A DNA stretch of 64,000 nucleotides from Brasenia schreberi (Eukaryota; Streptophyta; Magnoliopsida; Nymphaeales; Cabombaceae). Shown here piece by piece: positions 33,469 through 46,500 of the stretch. The stretch spans positions 3,409,501 through 3,473,500 of the forward strand of contig JAYKKT010000037.1 of assembly GCA_036023115.1 (NCBI GenBank), written 5' to 3'. Each line of letters starts with the position of its first letter. Position 1 is the first letter of the stretch. The position numbers and the translations under genes are program-made. The notes under the pieces are model-generated. The model was not told where the DNA came from and made no database searches. It saw only the letters and a list, made by a program, of their open reading frames with translations.

Positions 33469-33559
33469 TTATAAGAGGAGGCCAAAGACAAACACACACC
33501 ACACATGGCCCATTGGGAGTAGAACTTACAATAAGAAACAATGACACTACAGCACCCTG
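32926..33559. mobile_element. Palindromic MITE expanded by AT arrays
   Basis: Left end CAGGGTGCTTTAGTGTCATT and right end AATGACACTACAGCACCCTG form long inverted repeats of at least 50 bp that continue into AGTTCTACTCCCAATGGG. The ~65-bp subterminal unit (GGTTATAAGAGGAGGCCAAA ... CCCATTGGGAGTAG) appears about five times (starts near 33084, 33250, 33358, 33466 in one orientation; 32950-33020 and 33041-33073 in the other), separated by (AT)n runs. No clear target duplication was identified. No coding capacity. Confidence 0.75.
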
Positions 33560-35450
33560 CCAACGCTTTGGGTGCACCCAACCTTAGGGCCCTCCTACAT
33601 ATTTGTATTGTATTATGACCAATATTAACCTTAGCCAAGTTCTGTCTTATCCCTCCCAGATCATTTAATCACCATCTCTCTCCTGAATAAGACACAATAC
33701 TGTTTCAGTTTCTTTAGTACTATGTGGAGAAAATAATAGAGAAACATCTCTGATTAGGTATGATAAGTTTAAACCTAATTGAGTAGAACTTAGGGTTTAC
33801 CTTAAACCCTATCCTATCCCACTTGTGGGTCTTTCCTACCTTGTCCCATCCCATAGCGGGTGAGTTTTTTTTCTCCTTGAAAACCCACCCCTACGTGGGA
33901 CAGGGGTGGGTACAAATTGCCATCCCTAATTAATCTGTGCAATGTGGATCCAACACTTATCAGTTCTACGACAACCTCCGTAATCTAATATAGGACATTT
34001 TTCTATTTGGATCTATAGAGGATCCAATTCTATTTGGACATTTGGCCTAGTAGTTATCTCTCTAAGATCTAAATAAGAATAGGGTTTCTACTTAGTTCTT
34101 ATATCTATTTGCAGGAAAGTTCTAGTTTATAGTTAATGGGTTAATTACTCAGTTAATTCCAATTTTATATTTTTTTCATATTTTCCTACCTCTATCCTAT
34201 TGTTTAGATTGGAAGACTGCAATGCAGCATATTATTGATTCTTAGGGCGGTTTCCTGTACCTTCAGTATGAATGGATGCACCAGACTTAAGTTCGTGTTT
34301 TAGGGCATTTCTTCGGCTCCCACCTCGCTTGAGCTACTTCTCATGTTAGTCTTATCTGTTTCTTCTTCGGAGGAAACCATAACGAGAAACAAATTGTATC
34401 ATTACTTAGTATCAGCGTTGATATTTCTTTCTCACATCATTTAGAATAATTAAGAAAATTAACACTTTGGGACCTAAATTCCTGAATATGAAAACGGAGA
34501 GATGAGGTTTTCACCGTTAATAAAAAAAGAATCTATTGTTTAAGTCCATTTGTTTTATATTATGTGAAGCCTACGTGGAACCATGATGTGGCAGAGCCTA
34601 CCAACCCACCTGGATTAAATTCAGAAAAAAAATACATCATTATCTGATATTATTCAATCCAAATAAAAGAGAAAAATAAGAAAAATCCCAAATAAAAAAA
34701 ACCAATGTCCAACTAAGAAAATTCCCGCTCTTCCTCTTCTACTATCGCCTCCTCTACAACCTTTTCATCTTCCTCCTCCTCCTTTATTTGACACTTCTCC
34801 TCTACCATGTCATCCTTGCTACTTCTATATCTTCATCCTCCTCCTTAATAATCCATCATCGTCTTTCTCCTTCCGACCGTCCTTCTCCTCATCCTCCACC
34901 ATCGTTCTCTTTCATGACGGGCTTTTTTCAATGACCAGTATTCTTTCCCTCCACCTGTTACTTACAATTCATCAAATAGAGACCTATCATTATGATTTGG
35001 ATTGGATGATGTTTGTTGAATCTGGTTTTATTTATCGGTCCAATCTAGATTGGGTTGACGTGGAGGCTTAGTAGTATCGTATCACTATGTCCACATATGA
35101 TAAAGTATATGGCGTTAGGTCAGAGATTCTTTTTTATTAACAGGAAAAACCTCTCCATATTATTGCATCTCAAAGTGTCAAAACCAACCAAACATTGCCA
35201 AAACTTACGTAAGATAATGCAATGCACTTACGATGGCTTCATATGTCATCGTAATAGTGATGTAACAACTTCGAGATTTTGGACCTATCTTCTAGTCTAA
35301 GATCAAGTGTAATAATATTTAAAATCATTGTTTGGTGAAAGGGCCGTGTAAGCCCAGGTTTAGGTGAATCTCTCACTTCCGATGACCAAATAAAAAATTA
35401 TTATTAAATTTAACAAATATTCATTCCTACCAAACTTTTACTATATTTCG
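33560..35450. other. No gene recognised
   Basis: Includes a GGTGGG/CCCACC-rich patch at 33800-33915 and a CT-rich low-complexity stretch at 34720-34920. No coding homology seen on either strand. Confidence 0.5.
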
Positions 35451-35459
35451 TTATGTAAA

Positions 35460-36480
35460 CCTACTATTTGATGTGATGCTTCCTACATAAATTGCTTTCA
35501 ATGCTTGTATTAAAAGCAATCTGTAAGGTATCCATGGTTCGAGTTGACCTGCTTATGGCACGATTAAAAAAGAACTTACATAACATGAACACAGGGATGA
35601 AATTGCCAACGGAGTGGCAATAGCATGTAACATGAAAAGCTGAAATGGACATGACCTGAAAAATCTATCATGCCAGGGGTATGTGTGTTTTGTGTTGTGT
35701 TTGCCTCCACTCAATGTAACATGAAAAATATTGGCTTGTGCTCGAGTCTGCCTGTTTATGAGGCAAACAGAAACTGGCACGACACAAAGACGAAATGAGG
35801 CACAAACTTGCCCTTAGGAAAGATGGAAGCACCACAGGAAGACTCTGTACTTTAAGGGTCAGGTGCCGTTCACCCAAAATCAGAAAAATTTGTAAGTCCA
35901 TCCCCGCATATAGAAAAATACAAGTATTTTATAGTCGTTAAAAACATTGTGCCTTACCCAAAAGGGATTCTTGGATCCACCACTCGCAAGACTTGCCGGT
36001 AGGATGATTAGTTTTCTTCTTTTTTAAAATTAATTTATTCATTATTTAAAAAGATCAGTGTTCCCTCTGGCATGAACCGAGGGAGTTTCCTTTTCCATTT
36101 TAAATAAGAATTCAAGTTGATAAACTGAGTCTCACAACAAAATTGTCAGTACTTGATGACACTACATTCGAGAAAGGGCTGACAATGAGCAACACGAAAA
36201 CTAACATGAATAAATACAATATGAAGTCTGCGTTCATGTCCACACAAAAGCACCGGATCGTGTACAGAAGATGGGAGCACCCAAACATGAGAAAAACTCT
36301 GACCGAATATGACCCAAACTGTCAATGTTCAATTTATTCACCCAAAATAACACTGAAAAAAAATTGCATTAGAGTTGACCTGTTCCTAACACGAAAACGA
36401 AATTACTTGACACAAAAGACAACCCAAAACATGAAATTGCCACCCCAGCGCACAAACATAGCAAGTTGATTTTGCTGACC
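35460..36480. repeat. ACATGA/CACGA-word repeat region
   Basis: Recurrent short words of the type AACATGAAA, GACATGACC, GACACAAAGACGAAA and CACGAAAACG on both strands, at 35570-35860 and 36130-36460, around a less repetitive centre. Resembles the repeat-rich ends of a non-autonomous DNA transposon, but termini were not found. Confidence 0.35.
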
Positions 36481-36689
36481 TAATTATACTAAGTTATCAA
36501 ATAAGCTCTCTGACTTTTCAATAACTTTAATAATTGTTTAGATTCTTGATACTGGGAAAGAAGTTTCTTATGGCAGAGTTCCTACTGAAAAGTGACACAA
36601 AATGGAACTATTTATCAATAATCCTTAAATTTTTTAGGGTGATATTAAACCTGAACTTTGTGAGGTACTCAAACCTACATTATTTAGGC

Positions 36690-36765
36690 CAAAGCCAGAT
36701 GGAAGCCCCGGGTATCAAACTCTGACCTTTCGCTAGCCACATGAGCTATTGCTCGTTGTGCAGCC
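36690..36765 (-). repeat. Possible tRNA-derived SINE head
   Basis: On the minus strand an A-box-like TAGCTCATGTGG is followed ~20 bp later by a B-box-like GAGTTTGATACCC. The spacing is short for a tRNA gene and there is no cloverleaf, so this is at most a SINE remnant. Confidence 0.3.
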
Positions 36766-37045
36766 CTACCTTTTCCTTTCAAATAATGACTTTACTTAAT
36801 TTTTTTACCAATAAATTAAATTATTTATTGAGCATGACATTATGGTGATATTTTCATGAACCATAAATTATTTTTTTTAACCATACGCCTGAACTTAAGT
36901 ATATGAACCCTAGCCTGCAAGGGTCTTAACTGTTTGAAAGGGACAGTGATATTTTCATGAATATGGTGCCAAGTCTTCATATTTGGATGCTTCTCATGGG
37001 AGTCTCCTTCATTTCAACATGACAATGAAAGGACCCCAACAACAC

Positions 37046-37126
37046 CCGGCATGGCGCTCTATCGCCATTGCTGCTGGTGGGGAGTTCGGGTGCATGTGTG
37101 TTAGGCTTCGACCTTCTCTTGTAACA
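37046..37126 (+). repeat. Short repeat, copy a (possible SINE)
   Basis: Shares with 37691-37770 the words CCGGCA, GCTGCTGGT, GTGTGTTAGGCT and CTCTTGTAAC in the same order. Family not recognised; see copy b for the tRNA-like box. Confidence 0.4.
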
Positions 37127-37690
37127 AAAAGGACATGATCTCAACATGTATACACACTATTTAATACATTCATGCTTAAATTTTACGTACTAGTCTGCTT
37201 TTTAAATCGAAGAAAAATGCAAGGAGAAGAAGATTGAAAATGCTTCTGTGAAGAAAGAACTTAACAATTTCCAAATAAATCTATAATAGAATTTCAAACT
37301 TTATGGTTTAGCGACAACTCATTAATTGGCTTCTATTTTCATTCAGCAAAGAAAGGAGTAAAATTGGATCTTGTTTTAACATTGGAGTTGTTATCTGTGC
37401 AACACTGCATATGTGTTTCTTATTCTTTTCTTTTTCATCTTTTTAGAAAAGCTGTAATGGGAGAGATCCCTTAATAGAAAAAGCAATATAAAATATTTTT
37501 AAAAGTTAATCACTTAGATTATTCTTTAAAAAACAACAACAGGAGGTTTGATTTGGGAATCAAAAGAGTAGGGTGCCTAGATATTCTTCGTGTTTCTCTA
37601 ACAAAAATAACCCAAAAGGGGCATTAAAAGAGGACATTAAAACAGGCTTCTAAGTGCTCCATTAAAAGAGTAGGTTGACAGCACCCAGAG

Positions 37691-37770
37691 AGTTAGCTCA
37701 CCGGCAGGGTAGGGCGTTCTAAAGCTGTTGCTGCTGGTACGTGTGTTAGGCTATGAACTCCTCTTGTAAC
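37691..37770 (+). repeat. Short repeat, copy b (possible SINE)
   Basis: Begins AGTTAGCTCACCGGCAGGG, an A-box-like sequence, and contains a weak B-box-like CTATGAACTCC. Same family as 37046-37126; a similar head occurs at 7206-7224. Consistent with a tRNA-derived SINE but not proven. Confidence 0.4.
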
Positions 37771-38434
37771 ACACACAAGAAAAAAAGAGAGTAGGTTGAC
37801 AGCTTGGTACGTTTACACGCTGTTTTCTATTAATGAAAGGTAAGAGATGCCAATTCTGGGGCCGGTAACAGTAGGGAGGATGAAACAACTTTAACAGCCT
37901 TAGTTGTCGTGCTGTATTGGGTCGTACATGTTGGAGCTGGTTCGCTAAGGTGAGAGATGGTCGATGCCAATGGAGTCGAATCATTTTTGCTGTTTTTGAT
38001 TCAATAAAATCTTCTCATAGGAAATAAACAATAAACAAGCAAAAAATATTACAATGTCTTCAAGGCATATCATATTTCACACTTTTTTATGCTTAATTTG
38101 CCACCGCTAAATTCAGCTCTCTATATGCAACTGTTCCAGGCAAATTTCTCGTAGGATACATGGAAGACCACTTAGGTAACTTTAGGCGAACATAGCCAAG
38201 CCATAGATATCAATGACATTGGCAAAATGATAATTCTTTAAGACTGTTTCTATGCATAAAAGTAAAATAAAGGTGGACTTTGACTTATCTAAATATGATG
38301 AAACTTATTCCATGTGCTTTATCCTTAGCATGACATCATTAAGTACACCCTCTTATCTCATAACTAAGATGTTAGCTACACTTATATATATATATATATA
38401 TACAACAACAACAACAACTAAGCCTTTTCCCATA

Positions 38435-40375
38435 CTAGACGGGGTCGGCTACATGGATTCTTTGTTTCCACAGATCCCTATCGTGTGCCATGTTAGCAGT
38501 TAACTCCCAATAAACTAGATCATTCTTTATTGTTTCTTTCCAACACTTTTGTGGTCGTCCTCTACCTCTTTTAATACTTTCCAAATTTAGTTTTTCTAAC
38601 CTTCTTACAGGTTCTTCTTTTGATCTTCTTTCTATATGTCCAAACCATCTTAAACGATGTTCTCTCATTTTATCCTCTATTGGTGCCACTCCTAATTTGT
38701 TTCTAATAACCTCATTATGTATACGGTCTTTTCTTGTATGGCCACTCATCCATCTCAACATCTTCATTTCTGTCACAGACATCTTTTGTACATGTTGATG
38801 ATTAATTGCCCAACACTCAGAACCATAAAACATGGCAGGCCTAATTGCTGCTCTATAATATTTACCTTTTAATTTTAATGATATCTTCTTATCACAAAGA
38901 ATACCTGATGCTCCTCTCCATTTTAACCAACCAGCATTAATTCTATGTGTAACATCTCCATCAATTCTTCCATCACTTTGAAAAATTGACCCTAGGTATT
39001 TAAAACTTTCCTTTTGGAGAATGCAATGTGTGCCAATTTTAATTTCTATGTCCTCTGAAGTAGCCAAATGATCAAACTTACATTCCATATATTCTGTCTT
39101 TGTTCTACTAAGTCGGAGGCCTTTGTTTTCTAATGTTTCTCTCCATAGTTCCAATTTTCTATTAACTTTTTCCTTAGACTCCTCCACTAATACAATGTCA
39201 TCTGCAAATAACATACACCAAGGTACTTCATCTTGAATATGTTTTGTTAACTCATCCATCACCATTATAAATAAGTATGGACTTAAAGTTGATCCTTGAT
39301 GTAACCCAATATTAACTTCAAAGAAGTCTGTCGTTCCTTCATGAGTCCTCACACATGTTTTTGCACCATCATACATGTCTCTTATAAGGTTAATATATGT
39401 CAATGGGATACCTCTTTTTTCCAAAGTTCTCCAAAGAACCTCCATCGGTACCCTATCATAAGCTTTTTCTAGATCAATAAATATCATGTGAAGGTCTTTC
39501 TTTTTTGCTCTAAAATATTCCATAAGACGTCTCAGAAGGTGAATCGCTTCAATAGTAGATCTACCTGGCATAAATCCAAATTGGTTCTCTGTTGTACTTG
39601 ATACTTGTCTTAACCTACGTTCGATAATTCTTTCCCATAATTTCATAGTATGACTCATTAACTTGATACCTCGATAATTCACACAATTTTGAATGTCTCC
39701 CTTGTTCTTATATACGGGTATAAGTGTACTTGCTCTCCATTCCTCGGGCATCTTTTGGTTTTTCCATATTTCATTAAATAGTCTTGTGAGCCAAGTGATT
39801 CTTATTTCTCCTAGTATTTTCCAAACTTCTATAGGAATATTATCTGGTCCTACCGATTTACCACTCTTCATATGTTTAAGAGCCTCTTTGACTTCATTCT
39901 TTTGAATACGTCGGTAGAAATTGTGGTTTATATACTTTTCTGACTTGGCTAAATCTCCTAAACTAATACTAACATCTTTATTTTCATTAAAAAGATTATA
40001 AAAATAGTTTTTCCATCTATTTCTTATATCATCATTTGCCACTAGAATTTTTTCATCCTCGTCTTTTATGCATCTAACAAAATTTAGATCTTTAGTTTTC
40101 TTATCTCTAGCCCTAGCTATCCTAAAAATATCTCTTTCACCCTCTTTTGAGTTGAGTTTTTTATATAAGTCCTCCCAAATCTTAGCTTTTGCTTCACTAA
40201 CGGCCTTTTTTGCTTCCTTCTTTGCTTTCTTATAAGCTTCTAAAGTTTCACTAGTTTTCTTAGCGTAATGTAATTTGTAACATGCCCTCTTTGCCTTGAT
40301 TTTATTTTGTACTATTTCACTCCACCACCAAGCTTCTTTTTGTGCCGGTACACCTCCCTTAGATACCCCTAACAC
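38435..40375 (-). pseudogene. RTE LINE reverse transcriptase part of the ORF
   Basis: 646 residues open to a stop near 38435. RT motifs in order: [87 protein letters not shown] (catalytic Asp pair), [15 protein letters not shown], and the C-terminal [11 protein letters not shown]. All core catalytic residues are present. It is separated from the endonuclease part by one missing T near 40378 (ATCTTCGCC here, ATCTTTCGCT in copy 1), so a frameshift alone disables it. Confidence 0.9.
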
Positions 40376-41565
40376 ATCTTCGCCACTTTCCTAATATGTA
40401 TAGCCATATTGTTCCACATATCAGAGGGTGTGCCAACATAATTCCAAACATCTCCTTGAAGGACTTTCTGTTTAAATATACCTTCTTTCTCACTTTTGAG
40501 GTTCCACCATTTAGTCCGAATAGCTCGATGCACTCTTTTCTTCTTTGTCCATTTTTTTATTTGTAAATCCATAACTAAAAGTCGATGTTGGGTGGTTAAG
40601 CTTTCTCCTGGAATTACCTTACAATCTTTACAACACGCTCTATCTTTTTTTCTACAAATAAAGTAATCAATTTGTGTGTGTGATAAGCCACTCTTATAAG
40701 TAATTAAATGTTCATCTCGTTTTTTGAAGATTGTATTGACTATAAAGAGATCAAATGACATAGCAAAATTTAAAATCTCCCTACCATCCTCGTTTATATC
40801 CCCATAACCAAAGTTTCCATGAATCCCTTGATATCCTAATGCCTCTTTACCGACATGTCCATTTAAATCTCCTCCTAAACAAATCATCTCCCTTTGTGGA
40901 ATCTTTTGAAACACCTTATCTAACTCTTCCCAAAAAACTGTCTTTATACTATCTTCTAGTCCTACTTGGGGTGCATAAGCACAAACTATATTCAAAACCT
41001 CTGCTCCTAACACTAATTTCAATGTCATGATTCGGTCACCATATCGTTGTATGTCTACTACACTCTCCTTTAAATCTTTATTTATGATAATACCAACTCC
41101 ATTTCGGGCCTTTTCTTTACCTGAGTACCATAATTTAAAACCTGTATCCTCTATCTCGTTTGCTTTTTCTCCAACCCATTTTGTCTCTTGTAAACATAGA
41201 ATATGAATCTTTCTCCGAATCATAGTATCTACCACCTCCATTAGCTTACCCGATAATGTTTCGATATTCCAAGAACCAATACGAATCTTATTATCTAGGA
41301 CTAGCTTCCTTACCCCCCGCATCCGTCTATAATCAAAATGCAAAGACCCTCTTTGAAAATTTTTCACTACATTCGGGCGGCAATGTAGTGGGACTAACTT
41401 CTTTACCCACACCCGCCCATGATGTGGGAACCCTCTCTGTAATTGATTCACTACATTCGGGCGAAAATGTAGTGGCCCTTGCTTACTTCTTACTGCATTT
41501 GGGTTCTGCAGCACGTCGCTAGGCGGGGACGCCCCAAAGCAATGCTCATAATTTTTGTAATCCAT
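40369..41565 (-). pseudogene. RTE LINE endonuclease part of the ORF
   Basis: 398 residues from ATG 41565 ([12 protein letters not shown]). Residues ~28-80 contain two similar units ([16 protein letters not shown] and VPLHCRPNVVKNFQRG). An endonuclease/exonuclease/phosphatase domain follows: IGSWNIETLSG, LQETKWVG (metal-binding Glu), GVGIIIN, IVCAYAPQVG, GGDLNGHVG (Asp/Asn), SHTQIDYF and LTTQHRLLVMDL (His). It runs into the 1-base frameshift near 40375 beyond which RT continues. This activity nicks target DNA to prime reverse transcription. Confidence 0.9.
41365..41474 (-). repeat. Two hairpin-forming repeats in the LINE 5' coding region
   Basis: CACTACATT and AATGTAGTG arms form a hairpin at 41365-41390 and again at 41449-41474, each with an 8-bp CGGGCG-type loop. 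They correspond to the duplicated RPNVV protein units. The second hairpin is conserved in copy 1 (about 1727-1752). Confidence 0.8.
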
Positions 41566-41638
41566 GTTGTAGAAATCCGACGAAGTTTTACGCTGGCTGT
41601 CGGAAGCCTAACACAACCCTCCTCCTTTATCCGGGCTT

Positions 41639-43200
<1,562 letters not shown>

Positions 43201-43235
43201 AGAAGAAAAGAAACGCATCAACACATCCTCACGCC

Positions 43236-43418
43236 TCAGCAGAGGACATTACCGAAGAGAAGAGCGGCGATCGACCCAACGATCCCGACGGCAACAGCCG
43301 GAGCGAACACTGAGGCATCCGAGGTAGGAGCGGGCGCCGGGGATCCGGCAGCGGAGGCCGTGCCGATCAAGGCGCTGGCGACGCAGATCGCAGCAATGGC
43401 GAACTTGGAGGCCTCCAT
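43236..43418 (-). CDS. Arabinogalactan peptide (AG-peptide), GPI-anchored
   Basis: A 60-residue protein typical of plant AG-peptides, cell-surface proteoglycans whose short Pro-rich core is hydroxylated and heavily arabinogalactosylated. Residues 1-25 are a secretion signal (MEASKFAIAAICVASALIG) ending at an Ala-rich cleavage site. The mature core is ~13 residues (GSPAPAPTSDAS) with the Ala-Pro/Ser-Pro motif. Residues ~38-60 are a hydrophobic tail (VFAPAVAVGIVG...) expected to be replaced by a GPI anchor near the Ser/Asp residues. Start chosen at 43418 because the longer upstream frame has no signal-peptide character and the TATA box lies within it. Single exon. GC-rich compared with surroundings. 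The only apparently intact host gene here. Confidence 0.9.
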   Translation of the reverse strand: MEASKFAIAAICVASALIGTASAAGSPAPAPTSDASVFAPAVAVGIVGSIAALLFGNVLC

Positions 43419-43542
43419 TTCGGACGAAGCAAGAAACGAATGAGAAGAAAGGAAAAGGAGGAGCGAATTCAGGATATCTCTCTGAAAGGAAGTGAGTGAG
43501 GAAGAGCGGACGGCGAGCGTTTGGGAGAAGAGGCGGGAGGCC

Positions 43543-43551
43543 GTTTTATAG
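43543..43551 (-). promoter_or_regulatory. TATA box of the AG-peptide gene
   Basis: Minus-strand CTATAAAAC, 125 bp upstream of the ATG, implying transcription start near 43515 and a ~100-nt 5' UTR rich in CT/GA. Sequence further upstream (43560-43740) is GC-rich. Confidence 0.7.
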
Positions 43552-43799
43552 GGAGGGATCTGCCCGGGGATTCCGGGCAGGTAAGCTGCCCGTTGAGGGG
43601 TGGCACTCTTCGGCTGGCTGCCCGTCGTTGACAGGTTGGCTGTGGGGTCTTGTGCCATACAGCTGCAAGGAAGGTGAGTCTCGTCTAGATTGTCTCTTGA
43701 CCACCGGTTGGCTTTCGCCGTCGTCATCCTCCTTTGACCAATTACTTTTTCTCTTCGGGGTTATTTTATCGCGTAAATATTTATAGGTCCTTTTTTTAT

Positions 43800-45180
43800 T
43801 GAAAAAATATTCTCTACCTTTTACCCTTTAGACATGACGAGTACAGAACCGACTGTTTCAATTGAAACTGCACTACGTCAAGAATCACCATAAACTTGAA
43901 TCGGTCTAATCGGGCTTGAAATCATGAATCAATTGGTTCAACTCCAGTTCCACCTTCCATGAAACCAGTATTGGACCCAAACCAGAACCACAGTTTCAAA
44001 CCTTTTATTTTTGTAAAGTTTCAAAATTTTAATCATTTTTTTATTCCAAGAGGTTTAAGACTCATATAGGAACTGGAACCCAACGACTGACGCAGTCTCA
44101 ATTCGGTTCTGGTTCAAAGAAAACTAGAACACCAATGTCCAGTTTAAAGATTACATTTTACGTCCAAAATTTAGATTATATACATAAAACACACTTTAGT
44201 TAGAATAAGTCCTTAGCGTTGAGCATTAGTTGTTCTTGAAACAATAAAGTTTAACATGACATATAAAAGTAGAAAACTTGGAAGATGTTAATCATCTATA
44301 TGCAAACTCAATCAAAAGGTACATTACTTTGAATAATACTTAGTTATCTCTATTCATATTTCTTCGATCGGAGGGTTAAAATTGGCTTGAATAGAATTTG
44401 TATAGGTATAGTTTGCATTCTCCACTCTTCTAAAGGTATAGTTAATATCAAATTATTATAACAACGACATTCTTACTCCCACAAGACTTCTCTACCGAAC
44501 ATTTATACCTTTAAGCATGCCCCGAAAATCGAACCGACAACCTGCTGCTTGTGGAGTAGAGGGCCCTATCACGTGGGGTAACAGGCTGAGTGCTCTTAGA
44601 AGTATTGTTCTTCATTAATTGTGATGATGTTTAACTTTCTTAAATTTGAAATCAAACCAAACCAAAATCAATATTGTGGTTTCGTTGAATTATATGACTT
44701 ATAAGGATTTGGTTTGGTTCCCTAAAAATTGATAACCATTTATATTGGTTTCTTACATCGTCGAGCTTAAAACTGAAGAAATAAAACTTAAATGGTTTCT
44801 TAAAGATTTGGTAACAGTTTTCAAGTCGGTCCTAGATGCCAAACGGTTTGGTTTAGTTTGGTTATAACAGGAGAACTAATTAGCAGATAGGTCTACGATT
44901 CTAATGATGAAACCAAACCATGAAAATCAAACCTGATTAAGTATAAGATGAATGACTTTAGTCCGGTGTCAGGCAGAAAAGGAATGAAGGATAACTTCAA
45001 CACTATAAAAAATATTGAAGGGAACCGAACAAGAACCATGGTTAAGAGCGAACCAAAACCGTTGGTTCAGTTCTGATTATTTCACGGTTTGGTTCGGTTG
45101 TCAAAATATTAAGAACCGCGAGTAATGCTTTGGTTGGAAGTTGAGACTATAACTGAACCAAATCAAACCATGAATACCCC
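43800..45180. repeat. GGTTC/GAACC-rich repeat segments
   Basis: Two dense patches, 43840-44150 and 44650-45170, with many copies of GGTTC, GAACC, GGTTTGG and CCAAACC in both orientations around an AT-rich middle. No coding sequence recognised. Same word usage as 23560-23950, 59570-59780 and 62640-62860. 44520-44600 contains a tRNA B-box-like patch (CGAACCGAC) of unclear meaning. Confidence 0.45.
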
Positions 45181-45199
45181 TACTTATAAATACACACAC

Positions 45200-45235
<36 letters not shown>

Positions 45236-45764
45236 ATTTTAATAATCTAAAGTACAAGTTTAAAAACTGATTATGATACTATGTTATCTTTAACAAGCCA
45301 TCACCTCGAAAGATATTTAAAAAATTGCATTTATGATAATCAACGTATCATTTACGGATTAAGATGTGTTTGACAGCACCATGGGTACAAGTTTTCACCG
45401 GAAAATTTGATGAACATGGCTTTCGAACAAATTTTGCGGCAGTGAGAGAGAAAGGGTCTTACTTCAGAGGTTAGTTATTTTATGATCAATTGTAGTTGGG
45501 ATTCTTGGGAAGAAAAGTCTTCGAGGTTGGTTTTGGAATAGTTTAGACTTGTTATACATATGGATTATGGTGGGCTTTTGTCCAACTCCATTTTTTTGTT
45601 ATATTGGTGTACGTTGACTAAATTTATAAAGGAAAAAGTTGGTAGAGAGGACAAAAGGAGCAACTTGTGACCATGAAGAGTTTCTCTCTCTCTCTCTCTC
45701 ACACACACACATTGATGTATTCGTTGTATGCTACACATCTTGAATTAAGAAAATAACATGCATC

Positions 45765-45836
<72 letters not shown>

Positions 45837-46500
45837 AACTGGTATATGTTAGAACACTTAAGTACTAGAAATTCCACAAATCTCATGTAAATAAAGTACA
45901 CTTCAAAAAATATATATACCTTGTACTTTTTAAATTCAAATTGAACCATTAATCATCAAACATAGATGATTGAGATTTGTTTGAAATTGCTAGTACCTAA
46001 TGTGCTAGCATATAGCAATTTCTCTCTCTCTCTCTCTCTCTATAGGAAGCTTCGTATATTCTAGCATATTCAAAAGTATCTCAACCATCAATAGAAAATG
46101 AACGGTCGATCCCCGAATTTAGAAAACAAAAAATTCACATTTAATTTTTGTAAGTGTATTTCAATTAAAAGCAACTTTTACCTTTTAAAGTTAAATCTAA
46201 ACCATTCATTTTTCAAATTGGATGGTTAAGATTCATTTGAATACACTAGTATGTTACATATTGCTAGTATAAATCATGCAATATATATATTGAAAATTGG
46301 TTCTTGCAACAGCATACATTCATCATTTACTTTTGGAGAGCAAGAGTATTATTTAGAAAATTATAAGGATACTTGAAAAAATATAAAATACATCAAAGTA
46401 AAAAGTGAGCATAAGTATGTATAAGTCAAGGGCTCCAAGATCTTAGTCCTTGTATGCACATGTTATGCATGTTTTGCCATCGAGCTAGTAGTATCATATC
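45180..46500. other. Microsatellite-rich intergenic DNA
   Basis: Contains (TA)n at 45196-45235, (TC)n(AC)n at 45681-45710, an inverted (CT)n-(AT)n-(AG)n palindrome at 45764-45834 and (TC)n at 46018-46042. No gene recognised. Confidence 0.6.

Noticed and set aside
32926..33559. CRISPR-like array
   Set aside because: Repeats alternate in orientation and are separated by AT simple sequence, not unique spacers; this is eukaryotic MITE DNA.
32484..33638. Several 60-160 residue frames of repeated Ile-Tyr
   Set aside because: They are translations of (AT)n microsatellites and the MITE arms, not genes.
43419..43727. N-terminal extension of the AG-peptide frame to 163 residues
   Set aside because: It would bury the signal peptide and pass through the TATA box; the 60-residue start fits the family.
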